Origin: Christensenella sp. UBA7102
GTDB lineage: Bacteria > Bacillota > Clostridia > Christensenellales > UBA1750
DNA: 5,318 nt
Direction: 5' to 3'
Assembly: GCA_002492415.1 (NCBI GenBank)
Contig: DKYK01000005.1
Location: 25,761 to 31,078 of the forward strand
In this document: piece by piece, positions 1 to 5,318 of the stretch
Position numbering within the stretch: position 1 is the first letter of the stretch
Layout: the number at the start of each line of letters is the position of its first letter
Notes under the pieces: generated by a model
The model's database searches: none
What the model was told of the DNA's origin: nothing
What the model saw: only the letters and a program-made list of their open reading frames with translations
Position numbers and translations under genes: made by a program

Positions 1-483
1 GACCACATGTCCATGTACGGGGTCAACGCCTCCATTCCCAAGACGCTGGTGCGGTATCTGACGGCCTTTGAAGCGTCCCGGAGTGAGGAAACGCTGCGGC
101 AGGTGCTGCTCGACGTGCTGGATACGCCCGTCAGCCCGGAGTTGCTGCCGCCCAAGGACGGCAAAATCGCCCAGCGCACCGAGGATATTGTGGGTCCCTA
201 CGAGCTGCACGATTTCTTTCTGTACTATCTGCTGCGCTTTGGCTTCCCGCCGCGCAAGATCTACCGCCTGTGCCGCGCCGCGATGCAGGGCCGGTACGAT
301 GACGCCACCATCAAGCGCTGGCTCGTGATCTTCCTGCGGCGCTTCTTCTCCCAGCAGTTCAAGCGCTCCTGTCTGCCGGACGGCCCCAAGGTGGGGTCCG
401 TCACGCTCTCGCCCCGCGGCGACTGGCGCATGCCCTCCGACGCCTGCGCGGCGCTGTGGCTGGCCGAGGCAGAAAATCTGTAA
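1..483 (+). CDS. nadE: Glutamine-dependent NAD+ synthase, C-terminal part (5' end outside window)
   Basis: This enzyme makes the last step of NAD synthesis in the cytoplasm: it converts deamido-NAD+ to NAD+ using ATP, with ammonia released from glutamine. The frame is open from base 1 (D-H-M-S-M-Y-G...), so the ATG at 7 is internal and about 160 C-terminal residues are visible. They carry the family's typical closing motifs: YGVNASIPKTLVRYL, the stretch from DTPVSPELLPP through TEDIVGPYELHDFFLYY, QQFKRSCLPDGPKVGS and LSPRGDWRMPSDA. The QFKRSC...PKVGS...SPRGDWR ending is characteristic of the long (roughly 640-residue) glutamine-hydrolysing NadE, not the short ammonia-only enzyme. The N-terminal nitrilase-like glutaminase domain and the ATP-binding SGGxDS loop should lie to the left of the window and are not seen. 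It ends in TAA, followed by a strong terminator. The family call is very secure; completeness of the gene cannot be judged. Confidence 0.96.
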   Translation, partial: DHMSMYGVNASIPKTLVRYLTAFEASRSEETLRQVLLDVLDTPVSPELLPPKDGKIAQRTEDIVGPYELHDFFLYYLLRFGFPPRKIYRLCRAAMQGRYDDATIKRWLVIFLRRFFSQQFKRSCLPDGPKVGSVTLSPRGDWRMPSDACAALWLAEAENL

Positions 484-490
484 GACAGTG

Positions 491-528
491 CGGTCGGAAC
501 GCTCTTTGCGGCGTTCCGGCCGTTTTTT
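491..528 (+). terminator. Rho-independent terminator of nadE
   Basis: The stem CGGTCGGAACGC (491-502) pairs with GCGTTCCGGCCG (511-522) over 12 positions with one T-G wobble, around an 8-base loop, followed by six T (523-528). It starts 7 bases after the nadE stop. The T-run touches the stop codon of the converging gene (527-529). In the minus direction the same hairpin has no T-run after it, so it is a canonical terminator only for nadE. Confidence 0.93.
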
Positions 529-973
529 AGATGGAAGGGTCTTGTAGTGCCCTTTGGGTATGCGCGATGTCCCTCTCGATCAACGGGCGCATGCTGTCGC
601 GGTATTGGGAGAGATCAGCCGCCTGCAGCGCGGAAAGGATCGCAGAAATGTACTGCGGCTTTGCCCTGCCGATCTGGGCAAGGCATTGAATGCACTGGCG
701 CGCCGTGATGGGTTTCTCATCCGTGATGTGGGACAGGTAGCCGGGAAGCACGGCATCAAGACGGTTTTCATTGTCCCATCGCGCATTTTCCGCGAGAATA
801 TGCAGCGCGCGATTGCGCACGAAGGACTTTGGATGCTCCAGCAGCGCGGCGACGTCGTCGAAACATTCGTACCACCGGTCGTCCGTGAGGCTTTCCGCAA
901 GGATGCGCTCAGTCAACGCGCAGGCGGATGCGTCCTCTTTCGCAGTCAGGGCTGCGATGATAGCCTCTTTCAT
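527..973 (-). CDS. Small HEAT-like (SufBD-type) helical repeat protein
   Basis: A 148-residue cytoplasmic protein with no signal peptide or membrane segment. It reads as paired amphipathic helices of HEAT/armadillo type. One repeat lies near residues 44-67 (LLEHPKSFVRNRALHILAEN, then ARWD) and another near 79-106 (ITDEKPITARQCIQCL and following). It closes with an ADLSQYRDSMRPLIERDI segment. The pattern resembles small proteins often labelled 'SufBD protein' or 'HEAT repeat protein' in Clostridia; I know of no assigned function, and a protein-binding scaffold role is only inference. Start choice: the ATG at 973 has AAGAGGT 7 bases upstream and a good promoter just beyond. The frame remains open to 1279, but that extension would run through the promoters and into the opposite-strand membrane gene. 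The stop overlaps the end of the nadE terminator. Confidence 0.85.
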   Translation of the reverse strand: MKEAIIAALTAKEDASACALTERILAESLTDDRWYECFDDVAALLEHPKSFVRNRALHILAENARWDNENRLDAVLPGYLSHITDEKPITARQCIQCLAQIGRAKPQYISAILSALQAADLSQYRDSMRPLIERDIAHTQRALQDPSI

Positions 974-997
974 GCTCTGCACCTCTTTTCTGAAAAC

Positions 998-1026
998 ATT
1001 ATACTGTGCTTCGCTGTAGCGCACAA
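998..1026 (-). promoter_or_regulatory. Sigma-A-type promoter of the HEAT-like gene
   Basis: On the minus strand, -35 TTGTGC (1021-1026) and a perfect -10 TATAAT (998-1003) are separated by exactly 17 bases. Transcription should start near 991, giving a leader of under 20 bases that carries the AAGAGGT ribosome binding site (981-987) ahead of the ATG at 973. Confidence 0.75.
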
Positions 1027-1037
1027 GGTTTGCCTTG
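1024..1037. repeat. Inverted repeat CAAGG-TTTG-CCTTG between divergent promoters
   Basis: A perfect 5-4-5 inverted repeat overlaps the -35 boxes of both the leftward (1021-1026) and rightward (1030-1035) promoters. Its position would suit an operator acting on both genes, but the arms are short and no regulator is known. It may also be chance. Confidence 0.35.
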
Positions 1038-1058
1038 CGGCAGGGGATGTGATATAAT
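1030..1058 (+). promoter_or_regulatory. Extended -10 promoter of the YitT-family gene
   Basis: The -35 TTGCCT (1030-1035) and perfect -10 TATAAT (1053-1058) are 17 bases apart. TG at 1050-1051 makes an extended -10 (TGATATAAT). The expected transcription start is near 1065. A ribosome binding site AAAGGG (1077-1082) follows, 9 bases before the TTG start. The AT-rich stretch 1051-1071 stands out in GC-rich surroundings. Confidence 0.8.
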
Positions 1059-1091
1059 AAAAATAATATATCAAAGAAAGGGTTTGTTAAA

Positions 1092-1706
1092 TTGTCTTTC
1101 CGGTTCCACATCGAGCCGCGCAAGTGCGCACTGGCGCTGACGGGCAGCGCGATCCAAGCCTTTGGGCTGTACAACATCCACGCCTTTGCCGGCGTGACCG
1201 AGGGCGGCGTGCTGGGGCTGACGCTGCTGCTGCACCATTGGCTGGGCCTTTCGCCCGCTATTTCGGGCTTTCTGCTCAACGCCGCCTGCTACCTGCTTGG
1301 CTACAAGGTGCTGGGTAAGGAGTTCATACTCTATTCCGCGATTGGCGGCGGCGGGTTTTCCGTGTTTTACGCCATCTGCGAGCAGTTTCCTCCTGTATGG
1401 CCGGACATCGCGTCGCATCCGCTGCTGGCCGCAATCCTGGGGGCGGCCTTTGTGGGTGTGGGCGTTGGCGTTTGCGTGCGGGCAGGCGGCGCTCCGGGCG
1501 GCGACGATGCGTTGGCCATGTCGCTGAACCGCCTGACCCGCGTCGACATCCAGTGGATCTACCTGATCTCCGACCTTGTGGTGCTGGCCATGTCCATGAG
1601 CTACATTCCGCTCAGCCGTCTGGCCTATTCGTTGCTCACCGTCGTGCTTTCCGGCCAGATCATCGGCTGGATGCAGAAGATACCTGCGGCTAAGCCCAAA
1701 GTGTAG
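1092..1706 (+). CDS. Short YitT-family multipass membrane protein
   Basis: A 204-residue integral membrane protein with about six or seven hydrophobic segments (roughly 11-29, 34-52, 55-75, 77-97, 109-129, 153-172 and 178-194). The YitT/DUF161 family look comes from the GVTEGGVLGLTLLLHHWLGL stretch (34-53), the FLLNAACYLLGYKVLGKEF segment (60-78) and the glycine-rich RAGGAPGGDDALAM loop (130-143). The family's substrate and role are not established; transport is commonly assumed. Full-length YitT proteins are near 280 residues with a soluble C-terminal DUF2179 domain. This one stops right after the last membrane segment, so it is the short form without that domain. The start is TTG at 1092, chosen because AAAGGG lies 9 bases upstream and a near-consensus promoter precedes it. 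It is divergent from the HEAT-like gene and followed at once by a hairpin terminator, so it is probably monocistronic. Confidence 0.9.
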   Translation: MSFRFHIEPRKCALALTGSAIQAFGLYNIHAFAGVTEGGVLGLTLLLHHWLGLSPAISGFLLNAACYLLGYKVLGKEFILYSAIGGGGFSVFYAICEQFPPVWPDIASHPLLAAILGAAFVGVGVGVCVRAGGAPGGDDALAMSLNRLTRVDIQWIYLISDLVVLAMSMSYIPLSRLAYSLLTVVLSGQIIGWMQKIPAAKPKV

Positions 1707-1741
1707 CGAAAGGACCGTTGACTTTGTCAACGGTCCTTTCG
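1707..1741. terminator. Strong hairpin terminator between convergent units
   Basis: A perfect 16-bp inverted repeat, CGAAAGGACCGTTGAC (1707-1722) with GTCAACGGTCCTTTCG (1726-1741), has a TTT loop and begins on the base after the yitT-like stop. The T-rich part (CCTTTCG) lies inside the 3' arm, with no long T-run after it. The symmetry suggests it also stops transcription arriving from the transporter remnant on the minus strand. Confidence 0.85.
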
Positions 1742-1751
1742 TATCCGATAA

Positions 1752-2166
1752 TCAGGCGTCCAGATCTTTTTCCTGTTCCTTCTGGATGTCGTCGAAGAGG
1801 GAGAGCATGGGGCGCACGTCGAGATGATGGCGCGCCTCGCGCTGGATGTAGTTGTTGGCAATGACCATGACGGTGCCGCACAGCGTCAGCACGCCGATGA
1901 GGTCGGGGATGGCCATAAGGTGTCGGACAGGTCGATGGCCAGGCTGGCGTCCATCAGGCAGCTCATCGGGATGGCCGCGATGAATATGAGCTGATTAACG
2001 ATCAGCGACTTGGCGCCAAACAGGAACTCCCGGGCCTTGATGCCGTAGTAACTCCCGCCCAGTACCGTGGAGAAGGCAAACAGCGTCACGGTGAGGGCCA
2101 GGAAGATGCCGCCCGCAGTGCCCAGGCCAGTGTAAAAGCTTCGGTGGCAAGACCCAGCGTGGGCGC
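1752..2166 (-). pseudogene. C-terminal remnant of AGCS-family sodium:alanine/glycine symporter
   Basis: Minus-strand translation in pieces gives symporter-like sequence in three frames. From about 2166 it reads TLGLATEAFTL. It then reads LGTAGGIFLALTVTLFAFST, VLGGSYYGIKAREFLFG and on to LAIDLSDT (about 2126-1921). It ends with LMAIPDLIGVLTLCG and a hydrophilic tail closing at TGA (1752-1754). FAFSTxLGxSYYG followed by DLxDT...LMAIPxLI is the signature of the last membrane helices of AGCS carriers such as AlsT. Intact members have about 450 residues; only about 135 remain, without a proper start. The reading shifts near 2121-2130 (about one base lost, less certain) and near 1917-1921 (about ten bases lost, clear). 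The N-terminal two thirds is absent, and a glycine riboswitch lies immediately upstream. Assembly error is the main alternative, but it would have to include a large internal loss. Confidence 0.82.
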
Positions 2167-2186
2167 GTGGGGCAGGGAGAGGAATT

Positions 2187-2270
2187 TTCCGCCCTTTTGT
2201 CTGAGAGATTTCAGCGGGGTGCGCCGCTGTTGTACCTTTGGTATCACAGATCCCTGTGGCTTCTCTGGAA
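2187..2270 (-). promoter_or_regulatory. Glycine riboswitch aptamer (single), upstream of the symporter remnant
   Basis: On the minus strand, TTCCAGAGA (2270-2262) pairs with TCTCT (2208-2204) and GGAA (2190-2187) to form P1. The conserved 3' strand between them, CAGACAAAAGG (2203-2193), closely matches the family's CUCAGGCAAAAGG. Inside are a hairpin CACAG-GGAT-CTGTG (2258-2245), the conserved core ACCAAAGGTACAA (2242-2230), which corresponds to GCCGAAGGxGCAA, and a perfect 6-bp stem CAGCGG/CCGCTG (2229-2212). Glycine riboswitches typically switch on glycine cleavage genes or AGCS sodium:alanine/glycine symporters, which fits the remnant downstream. Only one aptamer is seen; the expression platform and the gene's 5' end appear to have been deleted. 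No second aptamer is recognisable on either side. Confidence 0.87.
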
Positions 2271-2331
2271 CGCCATCCGCACGCAGTCCCAGAAAAAAGG
2301 TAAATTTATGTGATCTGACGGTAAAAAACAG
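2271..2331. other. AT-rich leader upstream of the riboswitch, no gene seen
   Basis: With the riboswitch and the remnant, this completes the gene-poor stretch from 1742. On the minus strand it has two T-runs (complement of 2323-2328 and 2293-2298) flanking ATAAATTTA. The riboswitch promoter should lie here, but no -35/-10 pair with correct spacing is convincing. Confidence 0.4.
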
Positions 2332-2382
2332 TTATTTTGCCGGTATGCAGCCCTCGGCTTCCTCACGGGAGCGCTGCGTCAT
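2332..2382 (-). CDS. Possible 16-codon ORF overlapping the XRE-HD stop
   Basis: The minus-strand ATG at 2382 overlaps the preceding gene's TGA as ATGA. It encodes MTQRSREEAEGCIPAK and then TAA. A strong ribosome binding site, GGGAGGGAGG, ends 4 bases before the ATG, inside the last codons of the upstream gene, so translation could be coupled by stop-start reinitiation. The peptide is charged and resembles nothing I recognise. The purine run also simply encodes the Gly-Arg-Glu ending of the upstream protein, so it may be coincidence. Confidence 0.22.
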   Translation of the reverse strand: MTQRSREEAEGCIPAK

Positions 2383-3230
2383 GGATCCTCCCTCCCAACC
2401 AATGCCTCCAGCGTATTCAGCAGCGCGCACAGCTGGTACTTGATGAGGAAGGCGGCGTCGGACAGTTCGGGCCAGCGGGTTTTGAGCATGCGCAGCAGCG
2501 GCAGCACATCGCGGCGCGTCTCCATGACCGCGCGGCGCAGCTTGTCCTGGGGCAGTGAAGCGGCAATCAGCGAGAGGTTGTTGACGCGATCGAGCAGCTT
2601 GACAACGCAGGCGATGCGGTTTTCAGACAGTGCGGCGAAATAAGCGCGCTTGTTTTCGGCGCGGGAGTGCGCGGGGTCGGGGCGATAAGTCAACGCGTCC
2701 ACCGCGTCGCGCACCGTCTGGGAAACGGGAAGCGACTCCAGCGCAGCGCCGCAATCCTCCACCACATCATGCAGCAGCGCCGCGGCGAGCAGTTCGTCCT
2801 GATGCAGGCCCAGCGCCAGTGCATGGCAGGTTACCGTCAGCGGATGCGCGATGTAGGGCACACCCGCTGCGCCCTTGCGCAGCTGCCCGGCGTGCGCCTG
2901 CCGCGCAAAGGCCAACGCGCGCAGCGTTTGCGTTAATCCCAGGCTCTCGGCACGCCCCTTCAGATAGGTCGTCATGCGGTTTTCATCGAATATGCGCTCC
3001 AATGCGGGGCGGGGCTGGGGAACGGCGGATTTTTCTTCGTTTGCGAGCAGCGCGGTCGGCGTGGTATCCAGCGCCTGCGCAATTTCGGCCAGGCGGGACA
3101 GTTCGGGCGCCGTATCGTCCCGTTCCCATTGGCTCACCGCCTGAAAGCTCACATTCAACCGTTCCGCCAACTGCCCTTGCGTCAGTCCCAACTCGTGCCT
3201 TCGCGATGCAATGTTCTTCCCCAACGTCAT
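2379..3230 (-). CDS. XRE-type DNA-binding protein fused to RelA/SpoT-like HD hydrolase domain
   Basis: A 283-residue soluble protein. Residues 2-63 form an XRE/Cro helix-turn-helix, including LTQGQLAERLNVSFQAVSQW (19-35 region) and ending with the ALDTTPTALLANE close. Residues about 100-225 form an HD domain of the Rel/SpoT hydrolase type. They show R118 (QLRKG), H129 (YIAHP), H154-D155 with E158-D159 (LLHDVVED), and D214 with N218 (KLLDRVNN). These match the manganese-site and catalytic residues of Rel, SpoT and Mesh1 enzymes, which remove the 3' pyrophosphate of (p)ppGpp. No synthetase, TGS or ACT domain is present, so any alarmone role would be hydrolysis only. The helical C-terminus (226-283) is unassigned. 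The start at 3230 has AGGAAGGG 8 bases upstream; the frame is open to 3359, but that would overlap the upstream gene and add unrelated residues. The nucleotide substrate and DNA targets are inference. Confidence 0.88.
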   Translation of the reverse strand: MTLGKNIASRRHELGLTQGQLAERLNVSFQAVSQWERDDTAPELSRLAEIAQALDTTPTALLANEEKSAVPQPRPALERIFDENRMTTYLKGRAESLGLTQTLRALAFARQAHAGQLRKGAAGVPYIAHPLTVTCHALALGLHQDELLAAALLHDVVEDCGAALESLPVSQTVRDAVDALTYRPDPAHSRAENKRAYFAALSENRIACVVKLLDRVNNLSLIAASLPQDKLRRAVMETRRDVLPLLRMLKTRWPELSDAAFLIKYQLCALLNTLEALVGREDP

Positions 3231-3255
3231 GGTGCAATCCCTTCCTTTCAAGACC

Positions 3256-3284
3256 AGCATAGCATGCGCTGCCCTCGGGCACAA
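3256..3284 (-). promoter_or_regulatory. Candidate promoter of the XRE-HD gene
   Basis: On the minus strand, -35 TTGTGC (3279-3284) and -10 TATGCT (3256-3261) are 17 bases apart, and TGC before the -10 makes an extended -10. The spacer holds TGCCC-TC-GGGCA (3270-3281), an inverted repeat placed like an operator. A second one, CAAGC-N7-GCTTG (3282-3298), overlaps the -35. With a helix-turn-helix in the product, autoregulation is plausible but unproven. Confidence 0.5.
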
Positions 3285-3316
3285 GCAGCCGGCGCTTGAA
3301 AGAGTAAAAATTCCAT

Positions 3317-5098
3317 TCAAGTACCGCTTGAGTCGGTCGATCCGGACACGTACTTGCACAGGGCGGGCAGCACGCCCCGGTTGCGCGCCCAGATGTCGGA
3401 AAACTCATCCAGCGGCAGCGGGCAGGCACGCGTTCCGATCTCTATGGTGAGCGACGGAATGCCCATTTCGGCCAGCGCCCAATCCTTGAAGCCGCCGCCT
3501 TCCGTGCCGCTGTCGCCGCGCAGCGTGTAGCCCGTCAGCTCGCGGAGCCGTTCGGCCAGCGCCTTGGAGGGAGCATTGGCCGGCGCGTCGTCTCCGTACT
3601 GCCAGAAAATGCACGAGCCATAGGCATGATAGCTGATGGTCAGGTCAAAATCATTCTGGCGCACATAGTCGGCCAGCGCGTGGCTCTCAGGCTGATTTTC
3701 GGCGCGCTTGCCAGGGTAGAGGCGGGAGGAGGGAGCGCCGCGCTGCATGCCCAGCCGGAAGTCCGCGTCAAAATTGCGGTTCAGGTCAACACCCATCGCA
3801 TTGGCCTTCCACAGGCGCAAATAATCGGGCTCGGAAAGATCCGTGTAACCGCTTGCCTTGTCGCGCTCGTAGATGGCACGCAGCCCGTCGGTCATGCACT
3901 GGGTCTGGCTGATGGCCACGCCGTCCGGATTGCTCATGGGTACGATGTGCAGGCAGACATCCTGTTCCGGCCCGCCGCCTTGCAGCAGCGCCTCGGCCTG
4001 CGCCATCACCAGCAGCGAGGTCATGTATTCGCGCCCGTGTATCGCCGCCTGGATGAGAATGTGATGCGCGGCGTCCTCATCCCCGATGATCAAAGCAGCG
4101 AGCGACCGCCCCTGCTCGCTCGTGCCGATGGAGATCATGCGCGCCTGCGGATAGCGGTCGGCTAAGCCCTCGCAGTCGGCAAACATGTCCTCATAGGAAT
4201 ACGCCTCCTCGATGTGCACAACCGGGAGCTGCGGCAGCTGGACAGTGTCCAGGTATCCCGACAGCACCCAGCCCTGCTGCCCGCTGTAGGTCACGCGCGC
4301 ATAGGGCCCCTCGTATTCGCCGTCAAAGCCCACCTGTGCGCCCGATGGGATGGTGTCCAGCGACTGCGCAGCCATATCAGGCCTTTCGCGCAGCGTCAGG
4401 TACTGCTTGCAGCGCACGGTTACGGTGCGGGAGCCAACGTTCGGCGCGGAGGGCGCGGGGTTGGCGGCGGGCTGTGCAGGTGATTCGGGCAGCACACGGC
4501 CCGGCGTCAGGTAATCCAGGCGCACCCAGCCCGTCAATTCCAGATCGTCGGCACGCACTTCCACATAGCTGCCGTTGACGTGATCCGTGGCCGTCACGCA
4601 GCTGCCCGGCTCCAGGCGGCCCAGCTCTTCGTCGGGCTCTACGCGCGGATTCTCGCGCAGCGTGATGTAGTCGCGGCATACCACCGTGTACTCGCCAGGG
4701 GAAGCTTGCGCGGCGGCAACGGTCCCCTGCGCGGGCGCGAGATATTCGTGCAGCACATAGCCGCGCAGGCCGTCCGCCGTCTCCACGCGCGCAAAGCGGT
4801 CGTGAAGCTGCAGGATGCGCACCCGTGATCCTGCGGGCAGCTGCTCAATGCAGGTCGCGCGTGTGCTGTCCGAGATGCGCAGGCTGATGTATTCCTCCGC
4901 CTGGACCGAGCACACCTCATTTTCGTGGATGCCCGATTCGTCCGTGTCCTGCATGGACGCGGACTCTGGCGAGGCAGGCGGGGATGTCTGCGCCTGCGGC
5001 GGGAGCGTGGGCGCGGAAACAGGCTGTGCGGGTCGAGCCATGCAGCCGGTGAGCAGCACCGGAAGCAGGAACAAGGCGAGAAGGCATCGCGTGTGCAT
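3317..5098 (-). CDS. Lipoprotein with three SH3b domains and an M14 zinc carboxypeptidase domain
   Basis: A 593-residue exported protein. The N-terminus MHTRCLLALFLLPVLLTGC ends in a lipobox (L16-T-G-C19), so Cys19 should be lipidated and the protein held on the outer face of the membrane. A Pro/Ser/Ala-rich linker (20-60) leads to three SH3b-like repeats at about 62-121, 138-197 and 225-283. Each begins with a YI(S/T)LR or YLTLR strand and ends in G(Y/W)V...YL. The peptidase M14 domain covers about 297-585. Visible there are zinc ligands H354/E357 (IHGRE) and H491 (SYHAYG), the substrate Arg in DLNRNF (R441) and the catalytic Glu in TIEIGT (E553). SH3b plus M14 suggests trimming of cell-wall peptides, as in gamma-D-Glu-diaminopimelate peptidases; this is inference. 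The ATG at 5098 has GGAGG 7 bases upstream. A start at 5137 would place 13 extra residues before the signal peptide. All active-site residues look intact. Confidence 0.93.
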   Translation of the reverse strand: MHTRCLLALFLLPVLLTGCMARPAQPVSAPTLPPQAQTSPPASPESASMQDTDESGIHENEVCSVQAEEYISLRISDSTRATCIEQLPAGSRVRILQLHDRFARVETADGLRGYVLHEYLAPAQGTVAAAQASPGEYTVVCRDYITLRENPRVEPDEELGRLEPGSCVTATDHVNGSYVEVRADDLELTGWVRLDYLTPGRVLPESPAQPAANPAPSAPNVGSRTVTVRCKQYLTLRERPDMAAQSLDTIPSGAQVGFDGEYEGPYARVTYSGQQGWVLSGYLDTVQLPQLPVVHIEEAYSYEDMFADCEGLADRYPQARMISIGTSEQGRSLAALIIGDEDAAHHILIQAAIHGREYMTSLLVMAQAEALLQGGGPEQDVCLHIVPMSNPDGVAISQTQCMTDGLRAIYERDKASGYTDLSEPDYLRLWKANAMGVDLNRNFDADFRLGMQRGAPSSRLYPGKRAENQPESHALADYVRQNDFDLTISYHAYGSCIFWQYGDDAPANAPSKALAERLRELTGYTLRGDSGTEGGGFKDWALAEMGIPSLTIEIGTRACPLPLDEFSDIWARNRGVLPALCKYVSGSTDSSGT

Positions 5099-5318
5099 GA
5101 AGAATCCTCCATCTCCGGAAATATTTCGAGTAAACAAAACTATTAACGAACTCGCCCATCCATCCGTTTCAAACGATGCGCCGGGATTTTGCAGGTCTTA
5201 CGCGGCGCAGTTCTCACAAAAAAGTGAACGGGAAGAATCGTAAAGGCCGTTTACAAGTGAAAAAACCGAACGAAATCCGCGCCTAAACCGAAAAAAGAGC
5301 AAAGAACATTCGGATTTG
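5099..5318. other. Upstream region of the lipoprotein gene, no gene seen
   Basis: This 220-base stretch is AT-richer than the coding DNA. It contains the GGAGG ribosome binding site of the lipoprotein gene next to 5099. I found no -35/-10 pair with good spacing on the minus strand. There is an imperfect hairpin, GTTCTCAC-AAAAAA-GTGAAC (5210-5229), and scattered A-runs. Nothing supports a coding region. Confidence 0.5.

Noticed and set aside
554..1057. Plus-strand open frame opposite the HEAT-like gene
   Set aside because: No ribosome binding site or recognisable family. The minus strand carries the repeat protein with promoter and ribosome binding site.
974..1279. In-frame extension of the HEAT-like gene to an ATG at 1279
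   Set aside because: It would cross both divergent promoters and about 190 bases of the opposite-strand membrane gene. The extra residues look like antisense translation, and the start at 973 has a good ribosome binding site.
1071..1730. Long minus-strand open frame opposite the YitT-like gene
   Set aside because: Its Arg/Gln/His-rich composition is typical of the complement of a GC-rich membrane gene. It has no ribosome binding site, and its frame runs through the terminator hairpin.
1690..1881. Minus-strand open frame over the symporter remnant
   Set aside because: It is out of frame with the recognisable symporter tail, rich in Arg/His/Pro, and reads through the hairpin into the yitT-like gene.
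2332..2378. Terminator for the XRE-HD gene
   Set aside because: GCAGC and GCTGC could pair on the minus strand, but the stem is poor and the nearest T-run (complement of 2323-2328) is more than 15 bases away.
2144..2443. Plus-strand open frame over the riboswitch
   Set aside because: It covers a structured RNA element encoded on the other strand and has no coding character.
3626..4165. Plus-strand open frame opposite the peptidase domain
   Set aside because: Shadow frame: the minus strand encodes a complete M14 domain here with all catalytic residues. The same applies to plus-strand frames at 2630-3262 and 4815-5243.
5210..5229. Hairpin GTTCTCAC-AAAAAA-GTGAAC as terminator or operator
   Set aside because: Imperfect with a 2-base bulge, no T-run following in either direction, and no gene ending beside it.

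Overview
The window looks like chromosomal DNA from a GC-rich Firmicute, probably in the Clostridia. The reasons are strong purine-rich ribosome binding sites, sigma-A-type promoters, a YitT-family membrane protein, a SufBD/HEAT-like protein, a glycine riboswitch ahead of a sodium/amino-acid symporter remnant, and a Gram-positive-style lipoprotein with SH3b repeats. No species can be named from sequence alone. I see no phage, insertion sequence, CRISPR, rRNA or tRNA.

Layout, left to right. Positions 1-483 (+) hold the C-terminal end of glutamine-dependent NAD+ synthase (nadE), closed by a strong hairpin terminator at 491-528. A small HEAT-like helical repeat protein (527-973, -) converges on it. 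That gene is divergently transcribed from a short YitT-family membrane protein (1092-1706, +). Their two promoters sit back to back in a 118-base gap, with the -35 boxes 3 bases apart and a small inverted repeat across both. A perfect 16-bp hairpin (1707-1741) ends the yitT-like gene.

Positions 1742-2330 hold no intact gene. On the minus strand lies the frameshifted C-terminal part of an AGCS-family sodium:alanine/glycine symporter (1752-2166). Directly upstream of it is a well-preserved glycine riboswitch aptamer (2187-2270). The sensor is still there, but most of the gene it should control is gone.

The right half is minus strand. A zinc carboxypeptidase lipoprotein with three SH3b domains (3317-5098) is followed after 86 bases by a DNA-binding (XRE) protein fused to a RelA/SpoT-type HD hydrolase domain (2379-3230). 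The latter has its own candidate promoter. A possible 16-codon ORF overlaps its stop codon as ATGA. Positions 5099-5318 are upstream, apparently non-coding sequence.

The genes do not form one obvious pathway. The most interesting items are the orphaned glycine riboswitch with its decayed transporter, and the XRE-HD fusion, a candidate alarmone hydrolase carrying its own DNA-binding domain.
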